This document shows positions 17,099-27,487 of a stretch of DNA of 64,000 nucleotides, piece after piece. Each line of letters begins with the position of its first letter. Within the stretch, counting starts at the first letter, position 1. The translations under genes were made by a program, and so were the position numbers. Source of the DNA: Selenomonas dianae. Lineage in GTDB: Bacteria > Bacillota > Negativicutes > Selenomonadales > Selenomonadaceae. The notes beneath the pieces are model-generated. The model had not been told where the DNA came from and did not search any database. It saw nothing but the letters and a program-made list of their open reading frames with translations. Location of the stretch: assembly GCF_030644225.1 (NCBI RefSeq), contig NZ_CP128650.1, positions 1,188,001 to 1,252,000 on the forward strand. Reading direction: 5' to 3'.

Positions 17099-20000
17099 CT
17101 ACATTCTTACCTCTCTGCCCGTATTGAGCAGGAACAGATAGCGTTCTTTGACTTCCTTGCCGAGGATAGTCTCCACAGCATCACAGTAGAGGTCAATCTG
17201 AAACTGATAGCGCGCACGTGCAGTATCGGCGGATATGCCGCGATCGGTCTTGTAGTCAAGCAGAATGTAGTCGCCGTTTTCCTCCTCGAAGAGAACATCG
17301 ATGATTCCTTGCAGGAAAATCCGATCATGTTCATCCGTTGCCTCCGCATAGTAGTTCTGTGCGGGAAGGAGGCGCCCAAAGGGTAGCTCACGGTAGACTG
17401 CCTTTGCCGCACGCATACGTCGCCCTAATTTTGAGGAAACGAATGTCCATATGTTCCCGACATCGATGACACTGCGCTCCGCCTCCGTGAGAATTCCCTT
17501 TTCGGCGAGTCGGTCGATCTGACGCTCGATGGCGGAGATGTTTACAATATCCGACAGGTCGAGCTGCTGCATGACGGTGTGCATTGCCGTGCCGCGCTCC
17601 ATCGGTGTCAGATGCTCTTGTTCCGATGAGCGCAGGAAGCGCGGAACTTCCCATTCCTGCGATGTATCTGCCGATTCAGGAACAGCCGGCAGAAATGAAG
17701 CGATTGCCTCCTCCTCGGCTGTCTGCTGCCTCTTGAGCTCCGTGACACTGGTCTTTGCATGAATCTGTGCTGTTCCGCGCAAATCATAGCTCCAGCCCAG
17801 CACCTCCGCGACACGATCAGCATCCTTTCCCGCAGGCAGCGGTTCGTCGGCACGAACAGCAGCAAGAACGGCGTCCGCACGTTCCTCCGACCGATCCTGA
17901 GAAACATGCACATCCTCATGTGGGAAACGAATATCAAAGCGCGCCTTTTCGTTTGTTTGCGGACGATAGACAATATCGTCCGCATTTTCGAAGAGTTCGG
18001 CTCCGTCGGGATGGCGCATCAGGGCAAGTGCAATCCAGTCGAGATAGCATTTTGCACCGAGAACAGCCTCCTTTGGAAATACCGTATCTTCTGTCTGTGC
18101 GTATTTGAGACAGTTCTCACGCAGCTGTTCCAATGCGTCCTTGCCCGCGTGCGTGATGTTCAGCGTTCCCGTTAGGATGAGTTTTTCCTGTGCACGTGTC
18201 ATGGCGACATAGAGGATGCGCATCTCCTCCGCCATTGTCTCACGCTGAATGATGGCTTTGATCTTCCTTCGCGACATAGTGTCGTATTTTTGTCGCCCGG
18301 CTGCTGTGTTTTCGTAGACACGCAGACCGATGCCCTCATGCGCATGATAGAGCAAATCGCCCCTCGTATCCTGCGTATTGAATGCACCTGAGATGTTGGC
18401 AAGAAAGACGATGGGAAACTCCAAGCCCTTGCTGCGGTGGATCGTCATGATGCGCACAACATCCTCGCTCTCGCCAAGCGTGCGCGCAACCGAGAGGTCG
18501 GTGCTGCGCCGCTTCAGCGCGTCGATGTAACGCAGGAAGCGAAACAGTCCACGCTCGTTCGTCCGCTCAAAATCGGCGGCGCGGTCGATGAGCATACGCA
18601 GATTTGCCTGTCGCAGGATGCCGCCGGGAAGTACACCGACGTAGTCGTAGTATCCCGTCTCACGGCAGAGCATATGGAGCAGTTCGGGAACGCTGTGCAC
18701 GAGGGCGAAGTGCCGCCAACGTCGAATGCGTTCCAGCGCATTTGCCGCCTTTGCTTGGAGTTCGTCTGACAGACCTTCTCCTGTCGCACCTGTCAGGATG
18801 TCATAGATACCGCCATACGGTGTATGTATGCGCAGGGCAGCCATGTCCTCCATCGTGATGCCGATCATAGGTGATACAAGTACGGCGGTGAGCGGCGTAT
18901 CCTGCCGGGCATTATCGAGTACGGCAAGCAGGGAGAGCATCATGCGAATTTCACTCGCCTCAAAATAACCGGCGGTATCGTCCGCATATGCGGGGATATT
19001 CTCTTTGCGCAGTGCATCCAGCAGAATCCCCGCACGCTCTTTCGCCCCGCGCAGGAGAATGACAATATCCTTGTTTTGGATTGCATCTCCATTGTGCAGA
19101 ACATATCCCCCGGATTTGAGTTCCTGAATGCGTCGCGCAATAAAATGCGCCTCGATTTCAAACGCTTTTCGTTCCTCCTCCTCCGCTTCTGTGCCGGCGG
19201 AATAGTCTGCGCGCAGGAGGTTGATCTCAAGAGGTTCTGCCAGTGACCGCCCCTTTGTCGGCTCCGGGAATACGCGCCCCGGATTGAGGCGGGCATGAAC
19301 ATCATAGGCAATGTCGACCGCTTCTTTGCTCATAATCTGCGAGAAAATCTCGTTGATGGGCTCAAGTACCTCGGCACGGCTGCGGAAGTTCTCAGACATC
19401 GTTACCAGTTCGCCCTCGGCACTGTCGCCACGGTATGCCTCATAGGTATGCTGAAAAAGCGACGGATCGGCAAGGCGAAAACGATAGATGCTCTGCTTCA
19501 CGTCACCGACAATGAAGCGATTGTGCTCACGTGCGATCTGCCGCAGAATCCCTTCCTGCAGTCCGTTCGTATCCTGATATTCGTCAACCATAATCGCATC
19601 GTAATGGGCGCGCAGTTCATCGGCAATCTCGGTTGGCGCAGCAACAGTCGGATTCTTTTGCAGCTGCGTCGGATCGTCACACAGCAACGCGAGAGCCGTA
19701 TGTTCAAGGTCGCTGAAATCGAGGATGCCGCGCTCGAACTTTTTCTTCTGAAATGCATTGTGAAATGCCGTTGTGAGGCGTGCGTACTGACGAATGGCAG
19801 CATTTGCGGCGTTTTCGGTATTACATAGTTCCTGCGCAGTTGCGGGCAAACGGCCGATGCACTTGTCCCATGAGGCATAGATCTTCTCTGTCAGCTTCTT
19901 GAGCTGTGCTCCAATCTCAGGATCAAAGTCCTCGACCGCTTTGCGCGGTATATTTTTTTTCGCCTTTTTTGCTGCAGCCGCTTCCGTGAGCAAGGCTTCC

Positions 20001-20872
20001 CATGCACTGTCCTGTTTCGCATTCACAAATCCATGAAGTGCGCCTTGCAAATCCTCGTAGACACCCCTGTTATGCACAAGTGCTTCGAGGCATTTTGCAG
20101 CCGCCGTACGCAGAGCCTCTCCCCCGCTGCTTAAAAGGTTGATTGCCGCAGTATAGTTTGCGCAGACCTGTGAAAGACTGTGCTCTAACTCATCCGCAAG
20201 GGTCTGAAACCCGTTGCGCGCCCAATACGGCGTATCGCTGCGCTCGTTTCCCTGTGCTGCAAGCCATGTCTCAGGCGAGGGCTGACTGAGCGAAAAGGCG
20301 TGCAGTGCGAGGATTTCCCCCTGCAGCTTTTCGTCGTCCCCCTTCACGCCTCCATAGGCATCAGAAAAAATCAGAAAGCCATCGGGATCGCCCTCTGCCG
20401 CTTTCTCGTATTCACTCTCGATCATCTGTTCAAACACGTCATTTTTCAGCAGCCGAATCTCCTGCTCACTCGCAATGCGGAACGTCGGCGGGATCTCCGT
20501 TGCATCAATGTGCGACTGGATCAGACGCTGGCAAAACGAGTGAAATGTCGAGATGTCCGCCCCCGTTAGGAGAACGCGCTGACGCTCAAGCGCGGCAACC
20601 TCTTCGAGTGCACCGCCTGTTTCGACAATGGCATCGATCTCGGTGTTGAGTGCCGCCTCAATGCGTTCGCGCATCTCCGATGCCGCCGCCTTGGTAAAGG
20701 TGAGGACGAGAACGCGGTCGAGCGACAGTGTCCCCGCACGCACCTGCGAGATGATGCGCTCGACCAGTACGCGCGTCTTTCCCGACCCTGCCGCCGCCGC
20801 GACGAGGATGTTCTGTCCACGCGTCTCAATTGCTTTTTGTTGATCGGCGGTAAACTGCATCCGTTCAGCCAT
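17099..20872 (-). CDS. addA: ATP-dependent helicase/nuclease subunit A
   Basis: AddA is the helicase-nuclease motor of AddAB, which resects double-strand DNA ends to Chi sites for RecA. The 1,257-residue protein has the Walker A AAAGSGKT near residue 30, the Walker B/motif II VDEYQDTNG, helicase motif ATTRAQ-type VAMTRAQEKLILTG, and a C-terminal RecB-type nuclease site in GIIDVLFEEENGDYILLDYK. It overlaps the end of addB by 8 bases. It is the last gene of the repair cluster. Confidence 0.96.
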   Translation of the reverse strand: MAERMQFTADQQKAIETRGQNILVAAAAGSGKTRVLVERIISQVRAGTLSLDRVLVLTFTKAAASEMRERIEAALNTEIDAIVETGGALEEVAALERQRVLLTGADISTFHSFCQRLIQSHIDATEIPPTFRIASEQEIRLLKNDVFEQMIESEYEKAAEGDPDGFLIFSDAYGGVKGDDEKLQGEILALHAFSLSQPSPETWLAAQGNERSDTPYWARNGFQTLADELEHSLSQVCANYTAAINLLSSGGEALRTAAAKCLEALVHNRGVYEDLQGALHGFVNAKQDSAWEALLTEAAAAKKAKKNIPRKAVEDFDPEIGAQLKKLTEKIYASWDKCIGRLPATAQELCNTENAANAAIRQYARLTTAFHNAFQKKKFERGILDFSDLEHTALALLCDDPTQLQKNPTVAAPTEIADELRAHYDAIMVDEYQDTNGLQEGILRQIAREHNRFIVGDVKQSIYRFRLADPSLFQHTYEAYRGDSAEGELVTMSENFRSRAEVLEPINEIFSQIMSKEAVDIAYDVHARLNPGRVFPEPTKGRSLAEPLEINLLRADYSAGTEAEEEERKAFEIEAHFIARRIQELKSGGYVLHNGDAIQNKDIVILLRGAKERAGILLDALRKENIPAYADDTAGYFEASEIRMMLSLLAVLDNARQDTPLTAVLVSPMIGITMEDMAALRIHTPYGGIYDILTGATGEGLSDELQAKAANALERIRRWRHFALVHSVPELLHMLCRETGYYDYVGVLPGGILRQANLRMLIDRAADFERTNERGLFRFLRYIDALKRRSTDLSVARTLGESEDVVRIMTIHRSKGLEFPIVFLANISGAFNTQDTRGDLLYHAHEGIGLRVYENTAAGRQKYDTMSRRKIKAIIQRETMAEEMRILYVAMTRAQEKLILTGTLNITHAGKDALEQLRENCLKYAQTEDTVFPKEAVLGAKCYLDWIALALMRHPDGAELFENADDIVYRPQTNEKARFDIRFPHEDVHVSQDRSEERADAVLAAVRADEPLPAGKDADRVAEVLGWSYDLRGTAQIHAKTSVTELKRQQTAEEEAIASFLPAVPESADTSQEWEVPRFLRSSEQEHLTPMERGTAMHTVMQQLDLSDIVNISAIERQIDRLAEKGILTEAERSVIDVGNIWTFVSSKLGRRMRAAKAVYRELPFGRLLPAQNYYAEATDEHDRIFLQGIIDVLFEEENGDYILLDYKTDRGISADTARARYQFQIDLYCDAVETILGKEVKERYLFLLNTGREVRM

Positions 20873-23800
20873 CGGACGTCACCTCCCCGCACACCATTTG
20901 TGCAATCTCCTCCATTGCTGCCTGTGCATTGTCCGCAATCTCCCGATAACGATCCCCCTGCCCAAGCTCCGGATCGAACGAGCAGATGGAGCGATAGGTA
21001 CAGAAGGTACAGGCATTGCGATCCCGAAAGCGATAGGGCGCAGCCTGTATATTGCCCCGCAGGATCTCCTCGGCAGTCGTGCGGATCAGCTGCGGCAGAT
21101 AGGCGAGCAGCTGCTCGAACTCCTCGCGTGAACGGATGTGCCTTGCCGATGCCTTGGAGATGCTTTTGTCCTTGTTGAAGGTGATGCAGAGATGCTCCCC
21201 CATCGCGTCGATGCTCTGTGTGATCTCCGGATCGTCGATCAGCATCCCCGTGAGTACCATGTCCTTTGCAACCAGCCTTTGAAGATCCCTGTCACCCAGA
21301 CGCACATCACTCTTGATGATGGGATTCACGACAGGCGCATAGAGCATCCCCGCCGGAAAGCTGTCTGTATCATGGAGGAGGCTGCGCACGACAAAGAGAT
21401 AGAGCAGCAGCTGCATCTTCAACCCGTGACGAATCTCCGGCAGGAGCAGGGATGTCCCACCCGTCTTGTAGTCGAGGACGAGATAGTAGTCGCGCGCCTT
21501 CGTCACATCAAATCGATCGATCTGCCCGCGCAGGGAAAGTGTTGCCCCGCCCGCAAGCTGAAACTCCTGCAGTTTGACATCATCTGTGCGGCGTCCAAAA
21601 CTGACCTCAAATCCAAGCGGATGAAATGACGATGCCTTTGCCCACGAAGTCAAATGACGGATGACCTGCTGCGCGGTGCATCGAATGCGTTCGATCCGAT
21701 GGCGGTAGCTGGCACGGCTCATGAGAACGGAACTTCGAATGCGCGGAATGGCCTCGTGCATCAACTCATCGATCTTTGCCGCGCTGTCCGGCTCTGCCGC
21801 GCACCAGTCGTTTGCGTGTTGCGTACGCACCCATTCACCGTATCCATGCAGGATCTCATGCAGGAGCGTGCCAAAGTCATTGCTCTGAAACTCATAGACA
21901 TCACGCTCCCTGAGACCGAGACCATACATCGCAAAGTGGCGAAACGGACACTGACAGAAAGTCTCAAGGCGTGTCGTGCTGCCGCTGATCCTTCCGTCAC
22001 GCGCAAAGAGATGCTTTGCCGTCGTCGAAGAGATCTGATCCTCCTCGCGCGGCGATGAAACCAGACCGCGCACCATCAGGCGGAGCAGAGGCTCCATTAC
22101 GGCGCTGCTGCGCATCCAGTTGTAGACATCACCCCAAATGGGGCGCATACGCCCACGCTCCTTCCGCGCGAGCAGAGCCCCTGCCAGCGATGAGAGTACG
22201 GGATGCGGCGCAGAGAGCACGAGATCGTCCTCCCGCTCTACCATGGCGAGCGGAATGGAGAGCACTGTCGGGCAAATCGTGCGCAGACGCGCGATCAGAG
22301 GCGACGGTGCGAGTGCCGCGCCGTCCGCAGAGGAGAGCGCATAGGAGATCCACAGATACTCCCGTGCCTCGGTGAATCCGCGATAGAGTTGATAGCGCTC
22401 CAGAAAGCTCTGCTCATGACTGCCGCCAGAGATCGTATGCTTCGTATGTTCGAGGGATTCACGAATGGAGAGCCGATCCGCATCCGACAGAACGCCCTGC
22501 GATGTACCCGCGCGCGGCATCATGCCCGCATTTGCGCCGACGATGTAGGCGGCACGGATACCCGCAAGACTGTTCTGGTCGAAGGAGGCTATCGTGACAT
22601 GGTCAAGCCCCGGCGGGATCAATGCAATTTCGAGTGCATCCAGACCGTCCTCCAGCAGCTCCTCAAAGTCACGGGCAGAGAGATCTTCGTCTCCGCTGAC
22701 CTCGACCAGCTGCTCCAAGAGGGTCATACACGAAGCCCAGATCTGTCGGTGCGCCGCCGCATCCGCAAGACGCCCCTCGGCATCCGCCGCCGCTCTCCAT
22801 ACCTCAAGGGTCTGTGGAACGTCCAGTTTCGTAAGGAATTTGTAAAGTGCAAGGGTTCGTTCCTGCGCCGTACTTTCCTCCCGACGAAGATGCTGCGTCA
22901 GCAGCGAAAGCGGTGTCGCAATGCGCCGACGAATGGCGTCAAGAGTGGTCTCCTCGGCAATGCGGGCAGCGTTTTGCTCTGTCGCTCGCGCATCCTCCGG
23001 GATCGTACGGCGAACGAAATCCCAGTCCTCCGTTGCCGTCCATTGATTTTCACTGCGAATGCCGAACGCCAGACAGTAGTTTTCCAGTCGATCGACCGCC
23101 TCCTCCCAATCGCCGCAGGAAAATCCGTCCTGCTCTGCCCCTTTTGTCACCACAGGAAAAAAGCCCGTACGCAGGGCACGGAATACAGTGTCGTACCCCC
23201 AGCCGCGCCATGCCGTCTGTGCGGCGGCACGCAGAAGCTCGGCAAGCGGATGATGGGTGCTCGGCCGTTTTGCGTCCAGATGACATGGGATGCCGCAGTC
23301 AGAAAATGCCGGGAGAAGAAGATCCGCATAGGTATCCATATCGCGTACGAGGACGGCAATCTCACGATAGCGATAGCCCTCGTCGCGTGCAAGGCGCAGC
23401 ACATCAGAAGCGACCGCCTCCGCCTCAAGGCGCGGATTTGCCGCCTCGACAAGCTTGAGCGCATGATCCGTGATCGGGACGAGTCGCTCGTGTCCGAACA
23501 GATGTCGTTCCATCGCTGCAAGCGAGGGTTTTTGTGCACGCTGCTGCTCCTCCATAAGACGTATTTCGGGCGCAGCCGTCGGGTCGATCTCCGCAAGAAG
23601 CTGCGTAAGTGCCTGCATCGTCTGATACGAGCGTGCGAACAGCCCCGTATCCCTTATGTTTTCGGGGAGGTTGACCTGTACACGATTGCCCGACCGACGG
23701 CCATCCATCGTCAGGCTTATGTGAACGGTATCCGCTGTACGAAAGAGTTCATGGAACACTGCCATTTCCTGCGGATTAAAAAAATCGAATCCGTCGACCC

Positions 23801-24410
23801 AGATCTCAGCCCCACGCAAAAACGGCGCTTCCTTCAACTGGGCGGCAAGGCGTTCCATGCGATCCGTCTGATCGGTCAGCCGTCCCTCCATACGCGCGGA
23901 GAGATCATCCATGATGAGGGCGAGCTCCTTGAGTTTTTGAGAAAGCCGCCCCTGTGTATGTGTGTCATCGGCGGCAGCACGGAGAACATCGGTGGTCAGA
24001 CGGTAGCGTTTGAGCTCGGCAATGGTACGCCCCAATGTCTCCGTAAAGCCGTGCTTGCCGATGGAGCGCACAAAGACCGAGAGTTCTTTCTCGTGTTTGA
24101 GCAAGATGTCTTTTAGGAGAATGCGTCTGCCAATATCACTGATGCGCGGCAGATGTGCACCGCCGGTCTCGATGAGTACCTGTCGCGCAAGACGGCGAAA
24201 ACCGAACACATAGGCCTGCAAAAAACCTGCACTGTGTGTCAGTGACTCGGCAAGCATACGCTCTGCGGCGTAGGTCATGTGCTCGGGGACGAGGAGGATG
24301 CGCTGTCTGCCGAGAGGTTCATGCTCCAACGCCTTCGTCATCGACGCAAGGCAGGTGTGCGTTTTCCCCGTTCCTGCGCGTCCGATGATGAACTCAAGTT
24401 TTGCCGTCAT
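20865..24410 (-). CDS. addB: ATP-dependent nuclease subunit B
   Basis: AddB is the Chi-recognising and second nuclease subunit. Of 1,181 residues, the N-terminus has the P-loop GRAGTGKT, and the C-terminal nuclease site is in QIDRFDVTKARDYYLVLDYK. Four cysteines that would hold an iron-sulfur cluster are present: one in ETFCQCPFRHFAMYG and three in CTFCTYRSICSFD near the end. The start overlaps sbcC (ATGA) and the end overlaps addA. Confidence 0.95.
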   Translation of the reverse strand: MTAKLEFIIGRAGTGKTHTCLASMTKALEHEPLGRQRILLVPEHMTYAAERMLAESLTHSAGFLQAYVFGFRRLARQVLIETGGAHLPRISDIGRRILLKDILLKHEKELSVFVRSIGKHGFTETLGRTIAELKRYRLTTDVLRAAADDTHTQGRLSQKLKELALIMDDLSARMEGRLTDQTDRMERLAAQLKEAPFLRGAEIWVDGFDFFNPQEMAVFHELFRTADTVHISLTMDGRRSGNRVQVNLPENIRDTGLFARSYQTMQALTQLLAEIDPTAAPEIRLMEEQQRAQKPSLAAMERHLFGHERLVPITDHALKLVEAANPRLEAEAVASDVLRLARDEGYRYREIAVLVRDMDTYADLLLPAFSDCGIPCHLDAKRPSTHHPLAELLRAAAQTAWRGWGYDTVFRALRTGFFPVVTKGAEQDGFSCGDWEEAVDRLENYCLAFGIRSENQWTATEDWDFVRRTIPEDARATEQNAARIAEETTLDAIRRRIATPLSLLTQHLRREESTAQERTLALYKFLTKLDVPQTLEVWRAAADAEGRLADAAAHRQIWASCMTLLEQLVEVSGDEDLSARDFEELLEDGLDALEIALIPPGLDHVTIASFDQNSLAGIRAAYIVGANAGMMPRAGTSQGVLSDADRLSIRESLEHTKHTISGGSHEQSFLERYQLYRGFTEAREYLWISYALSSADGAALAPSPLIARLRTICPTVLSIPLAMVEREDDLVLSAPHPVLSSLAGALLARKERGRMRPIWGDVYNWMRSSAVMEPLLRLMVRGLVSSPREEDQISSTTAKHLFARDGRISGSTTRLETFCQCPFRHFAMYGLGLRERDVYEFQSNDFGTLLHEILHGYGEWVRTQHANDWCAAEPDSAAKIDELMHEAIPRIRSSVLMSRASYRHRIERIRCTAQQVIRHLTSWAKASSFHPLGFEVSFGRRTDDVKLQEFQLAGGATLSLRGQIDRFDVTKARDYYLVLDYKTGGTSLLLPEIRHGLKMQLLLYLFVVRSLLHDTDSFPAGMLYAPVVNPIIKSDVRLGDRDLQRLVAKDMVLTGMLIDDPEITQSIDAMGEHLCITFNKDKSISKASARHIRSREEFEQLLAYLPQLIRTTAEEILRGNIQAAPYRFRDRNACTFCTYRSICSFDPELGQGDRYREIADNAQAAMEEIAQMVCGEVTSDG

Positions 24411-27400
24411 AATGCCTCCAAGCCGCCCTGTGTGAAGCGAGCCCTGCTTCCCGTTGCCGAACGCGATACCTCAAGATGAACGGGGATGCGCGAACGCAGT
24501 TCCTCCACATGGGAGATAATGCCGACAAGGCGCCCCCCCTCCTGCTGCACCTCAAGGAGGGCGCGGATCGCAATGTCGAGTGTTTCACTGTCGAGTGAAC
24601 CGAACCCCTCATCAATGAAAATCATGTCAAGGTGCATCCCGCCCGCATAGTGCTGCACCACATCGGACAGTCCGAGTGCCAGTGCAAGGGACGCGAGGAA
24701 GGTTTCGCCGCCGGACAGTGTGCGTGAGACGCGCGGAAGTCCCGTATACTCATCGAATACGTCAATTTCGAGTCCCCACCACTTGTTCCTGTGTCCGCCC
24801 GCGCCGTGTATGAGACGATAGCGTCCACGGCTCATCATGCTAAGACGCGCATTCGCCGCCTCGATGACATCGCTTAGGATCGAGCGCAGGACATAGGTCT
24901 GGAAATGCACCTGATAGGGGGCTTTTGCCGCCGCAACAGAGGCGAGTTTGCCGATGATGCGGTAACGCTCTGCACGCGCTGCACCGGATTTTTCGAGTAT
25001 GTCAATACTCTGCATCATGCGTTTCAGCGTATTCCAACGCTCCGTGCGCTTGCCCTGCTCCTGCGCCGCATCCTGCACCGCCTGATCGGCAGCCGCCTCT
25101 GCGGCTTTCAGTGCATCCATGTCGGGGGCAACACATCCGTCGGCGGCGGCTTTTGCCTTTTGGAAAACCTCCTCGGCAGCTTTACGCTCAACGGCGTATT
25201 TATTCAGCTGCGTATGTACCTTTTCCAGAAATTTGTCCTCTGACCATCTGCCTTCGACAGCCGCATGGTATTCCTCCTCGGAAGAAAATCCGGCAGATGT
25301 ACGCACGTCTGCATACGCTGTCTGTGCGATCTGTGCGATCTGTGATGCTTCCTCTGCGGCATTCTGTGCGGCAGTCCTTGCGCTTTCCGCTCGCGCTTGT
25401 TCGGCAGCTGTCTCATTTGCCTGTTTAAGCGCGTCTGCATACGTCTTTTTTTCCTGCTCCACTTCGGCGTTCAAGCGGGAAATTTGCGCGTCAAGGAGCG
25501 CACGGTCACGGTATTCTTCGGGAAGCCGCGCCTCAAGCGCAGACTGCTCGCCCTCGCGCATTCGCAGGAGATCACGCTTTTTCTGAGCCTCCGCTTCCTG
25601 CCTCTGTTGGTCGGTCAGCAGTTTTTCCAGTCGTTCCTTTTGCCCGGCACACTGCACAGTACGCTCCTGATGTTCCCGCGCGGCGTTTTTCAGTTCTTCG
25701 TTACGCTGCGCAACGCGCTGCAAGAGCCCTTCCAAGGTATCAGAACCGAGGGATTCACGCAAAAGTTCCTGTTCGTGGGCATGACTTTGCTGCGCACGTA
25801 TATGCTCTCCTTTGATTTCCTCAAGTCTGCGGGCTGCTTCCTGAACAGACTCTTCCGCAGCATCCGCCATCTTTGCACATTGTTCCACCAGTTGTTCGGA
25901 TGGAATATCCTCCGTGTGGATGGCGGGGCTCGGATGCGAGAGCGCACCGCAGACAGGGCAGGGAGCACCGTCCGAAAGTGTCGCGGCGAGGCGTGCGGCA
26001 CTGCCAAGATCATAGAGCGCCTGCATCTGCCGCAGCTTCGACTTCGCAGCGGTCAATGTTTCGGCGGCACGCTGCCACGTCCGCTGTGCCGTTTCTTCCT
26101 TCTTGCCCAACGTACGCGCTTGTATGTTCCATTCGGAAATACGGGCAACGGCACTCTGACAGCGTTTCAGACGTTCCTGCTCGTGCTGAAACGCTTCGCG
26201 TGTCACCAATATTTTTTCAAGTGATGCAATGCGCTCCGCATTCTCGGCTTGTTCCGCACGCAGATTCTCGATTGTGTGCGCGTTGCTTTTTGCCGTTTCT
26301 TCGGCGCGTGCATTGGAGGCACGAAGCTCCTCTATAATTTTTCGACAGTCTTGGAGTTGTGCTGCGCACTCAGCGTATTCCGTAAGCTGCTGCACCCGCT
26401 CTATTTTCTTTGTGTGCTCCGCCTCCAGCGCTTCTGCCGCCTTCCGTGCTTCCTGCGCTGTTTGATATGCTGCTTTTGCAGCGATAAAACGGGCATCTGC
26501 CGCATTGAGTTCATTCGTCCGACGTTTTTTCAGTTCTTCCGCCTGTATGGCTTCACGTTCCTTGTGAAGAACCGGATGTGCGCGCTGTGCGCGTTCCAGC
26601 CGTGTACGAAAATCCCGTACATCATCTTCCTGCGCCTGTTTTTCCGCAAGATGCTTCTGTGCCGTCGCAAGATCCTGCAATTTTTGTTCTGCCGCCGCAC
26701 CAATCTCACGCGCACGACGCGCTTCCTTTTGACGCGCCTCAAATCCCTTGCGTTCTTCGGCATGGCGGTCGATCGCTTCTTTCAGTTCGCCAATGCGCGT
26801 GCGTAGGTCATCACTCGTGTTCAGATTTTCCGAATGAAGCATCTGGTCGATCTGAGCCCGTTCCTCTTTCGCTGCATTTTCCAGACGTATGGATTCCTGC
26901 AGCAACGCCTCCTCAAGACGCTGATACCGCTCCGTGCGAAAGATGCGCTGCATGATGGCACTGCGATCCTTGACCTCGGCAAGCAGAAACCGCTGAAACT
27001 GTCCTTGCGGCAATAGAACAACCTGACGAAATTGGTCTGCATCAAAGCCGATGAGCTGACCAATGCGCTTCGATACTTCGGTCACATTGGAATCGAGCAG
27101 TGTCTCCTCCCCATCTTCTCCCTCATCGGGCAGCCGATAGAGTTGTCCCGTTGCCGCACGCCTTGTCATCTTGCCGCGCGACATACGTTCGTATGCAGGA
27201 GAGCGCAGAACGCGATAGCGGCGACGCCCGAGAGCAAAGACATACTCCACCTCCGTGATACGCTCCGGCGGAGCATCGGAGGAGCGAAGGGTTGAACCTT
27301 CACGCACATTTCCACTGGATTCACCATATAGTGCAAATACAATGGCATCCAGTATTGTTGTTTTCCCCGTGCCCGTCGCCCCATGAATGAGAACGAACGG

Positions 27401-27487
27401 CGCATTTGCCAGAGCTATCTCAAAGTCCAGTATCTGCTCCTCGACATACGAACCGAATGCCTGTAAGCGAAGTTTCAGAGGTCTCAT
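24407..27487 (-). CDS. sbcC: Exonuclease SbcC (Rad50-like ATPase)
   Basis: SbcC with SbcD opens hairpins and blocked DNA ends. The 1,026-residue SMC-like protein has Walker A HGATGTGKTTILDAI at about 33, a long coiled coil interrupted near the middle by the zinc hook CPVCGALSHP, and a C-terminal ATPase lobe with SRTLSGGETFLASLALAL and Walker B DMIFIDEGFGSLD. It overlaps sbcD and addB by 4 bases each, indicating tight coupling. Confidence 0.96.
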   Translation of the reverse strand: MRPLKLRLQAFGSYVEEQILDFEIALANAPFVLIHGATGTGKTTILDAIVFALYGESSGNVREGSTLRSSDAPPERITEVEYVFALGRRRYRVLRSPAYERMSRGKMTRRAATGQLYRLPDEGEDGEETLLDSNVTEVSKRIGQLIGFDADQFRQVVLLPQGQFQRFLLAEVKDRSAIMQRIFRTERYQRLEEALLQESIRLENAAKEERAQIDQMLHSENLNTSDDLRTRIGELKEAIDRHAEERKGFEARQKEARRAREIGAAAEQKLQDLATAQKHLAEKQAQEDDVRDFRTRLERAQRAHPVLHKEREAIQAEELKKRRTNELNAADARFIAAKAAYQTAQEARKAAEALEAEHTKKIERVQQLTEYAECAAQLQDCRKIIEELRASNARAEETAKSNAHTIENLRAEQAENAERIASLEKILVTREAFQHEQERLKRCQSAVARISEWNIQARTLGKKEETAQRTWQRAAETLTAAKSKLRQMQALYDLGSAARLAATLSDGAPCPVCGALSHPSPAIHTEDIPSEQLVEQCAKMADAAEESVQEAARRLEEIKGEHIRAQQSHAHEQELLRESLGSDTLEGLLQRVAQRNEELKNAAREHQERTVQCAGQKERLEKLLTDQQRQEAEAQKKRDLLRMREGEQSALEARLPEEYRDRALLDAQISRLNAEVEQEKKTYADALKQANETAAEQARAESARTAAQNAAEEASQIAQIAQTAYADVRTSAGFSSEEEYHAAVEGRWSEDKFLEKVHTQLNKYAVERKAAEEVFQKAKAAADGCVAPDMDALKAAEAAADQAVQDAAQEQGKRTERWNTLKRMMQSIDILEKSGAARAERYRIIGKLASVAAAKAPYQVHFQTYVLRSILSDVIEAANARLSMMSRGRYRLIHGAGGHRNKWWGLEIDVFDEYTGLPRVSRTLSGGETFLASLALALGLSDVVQHYAGGMHLDMIFIDEGFGSLDSETLDIAIRALLEVQQEGGRLVGIISHVEELRSRIPVHLEVSRSATGSRARFTQGGLEAL

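Noticed and set aside
22203-24116. A 637-codon plus-strand open frame
   Set aside because: It lies fully antisense to addB, which has clear domain motifs. The frame is a by-product of GC-rich codon use and its translation shows no known family.
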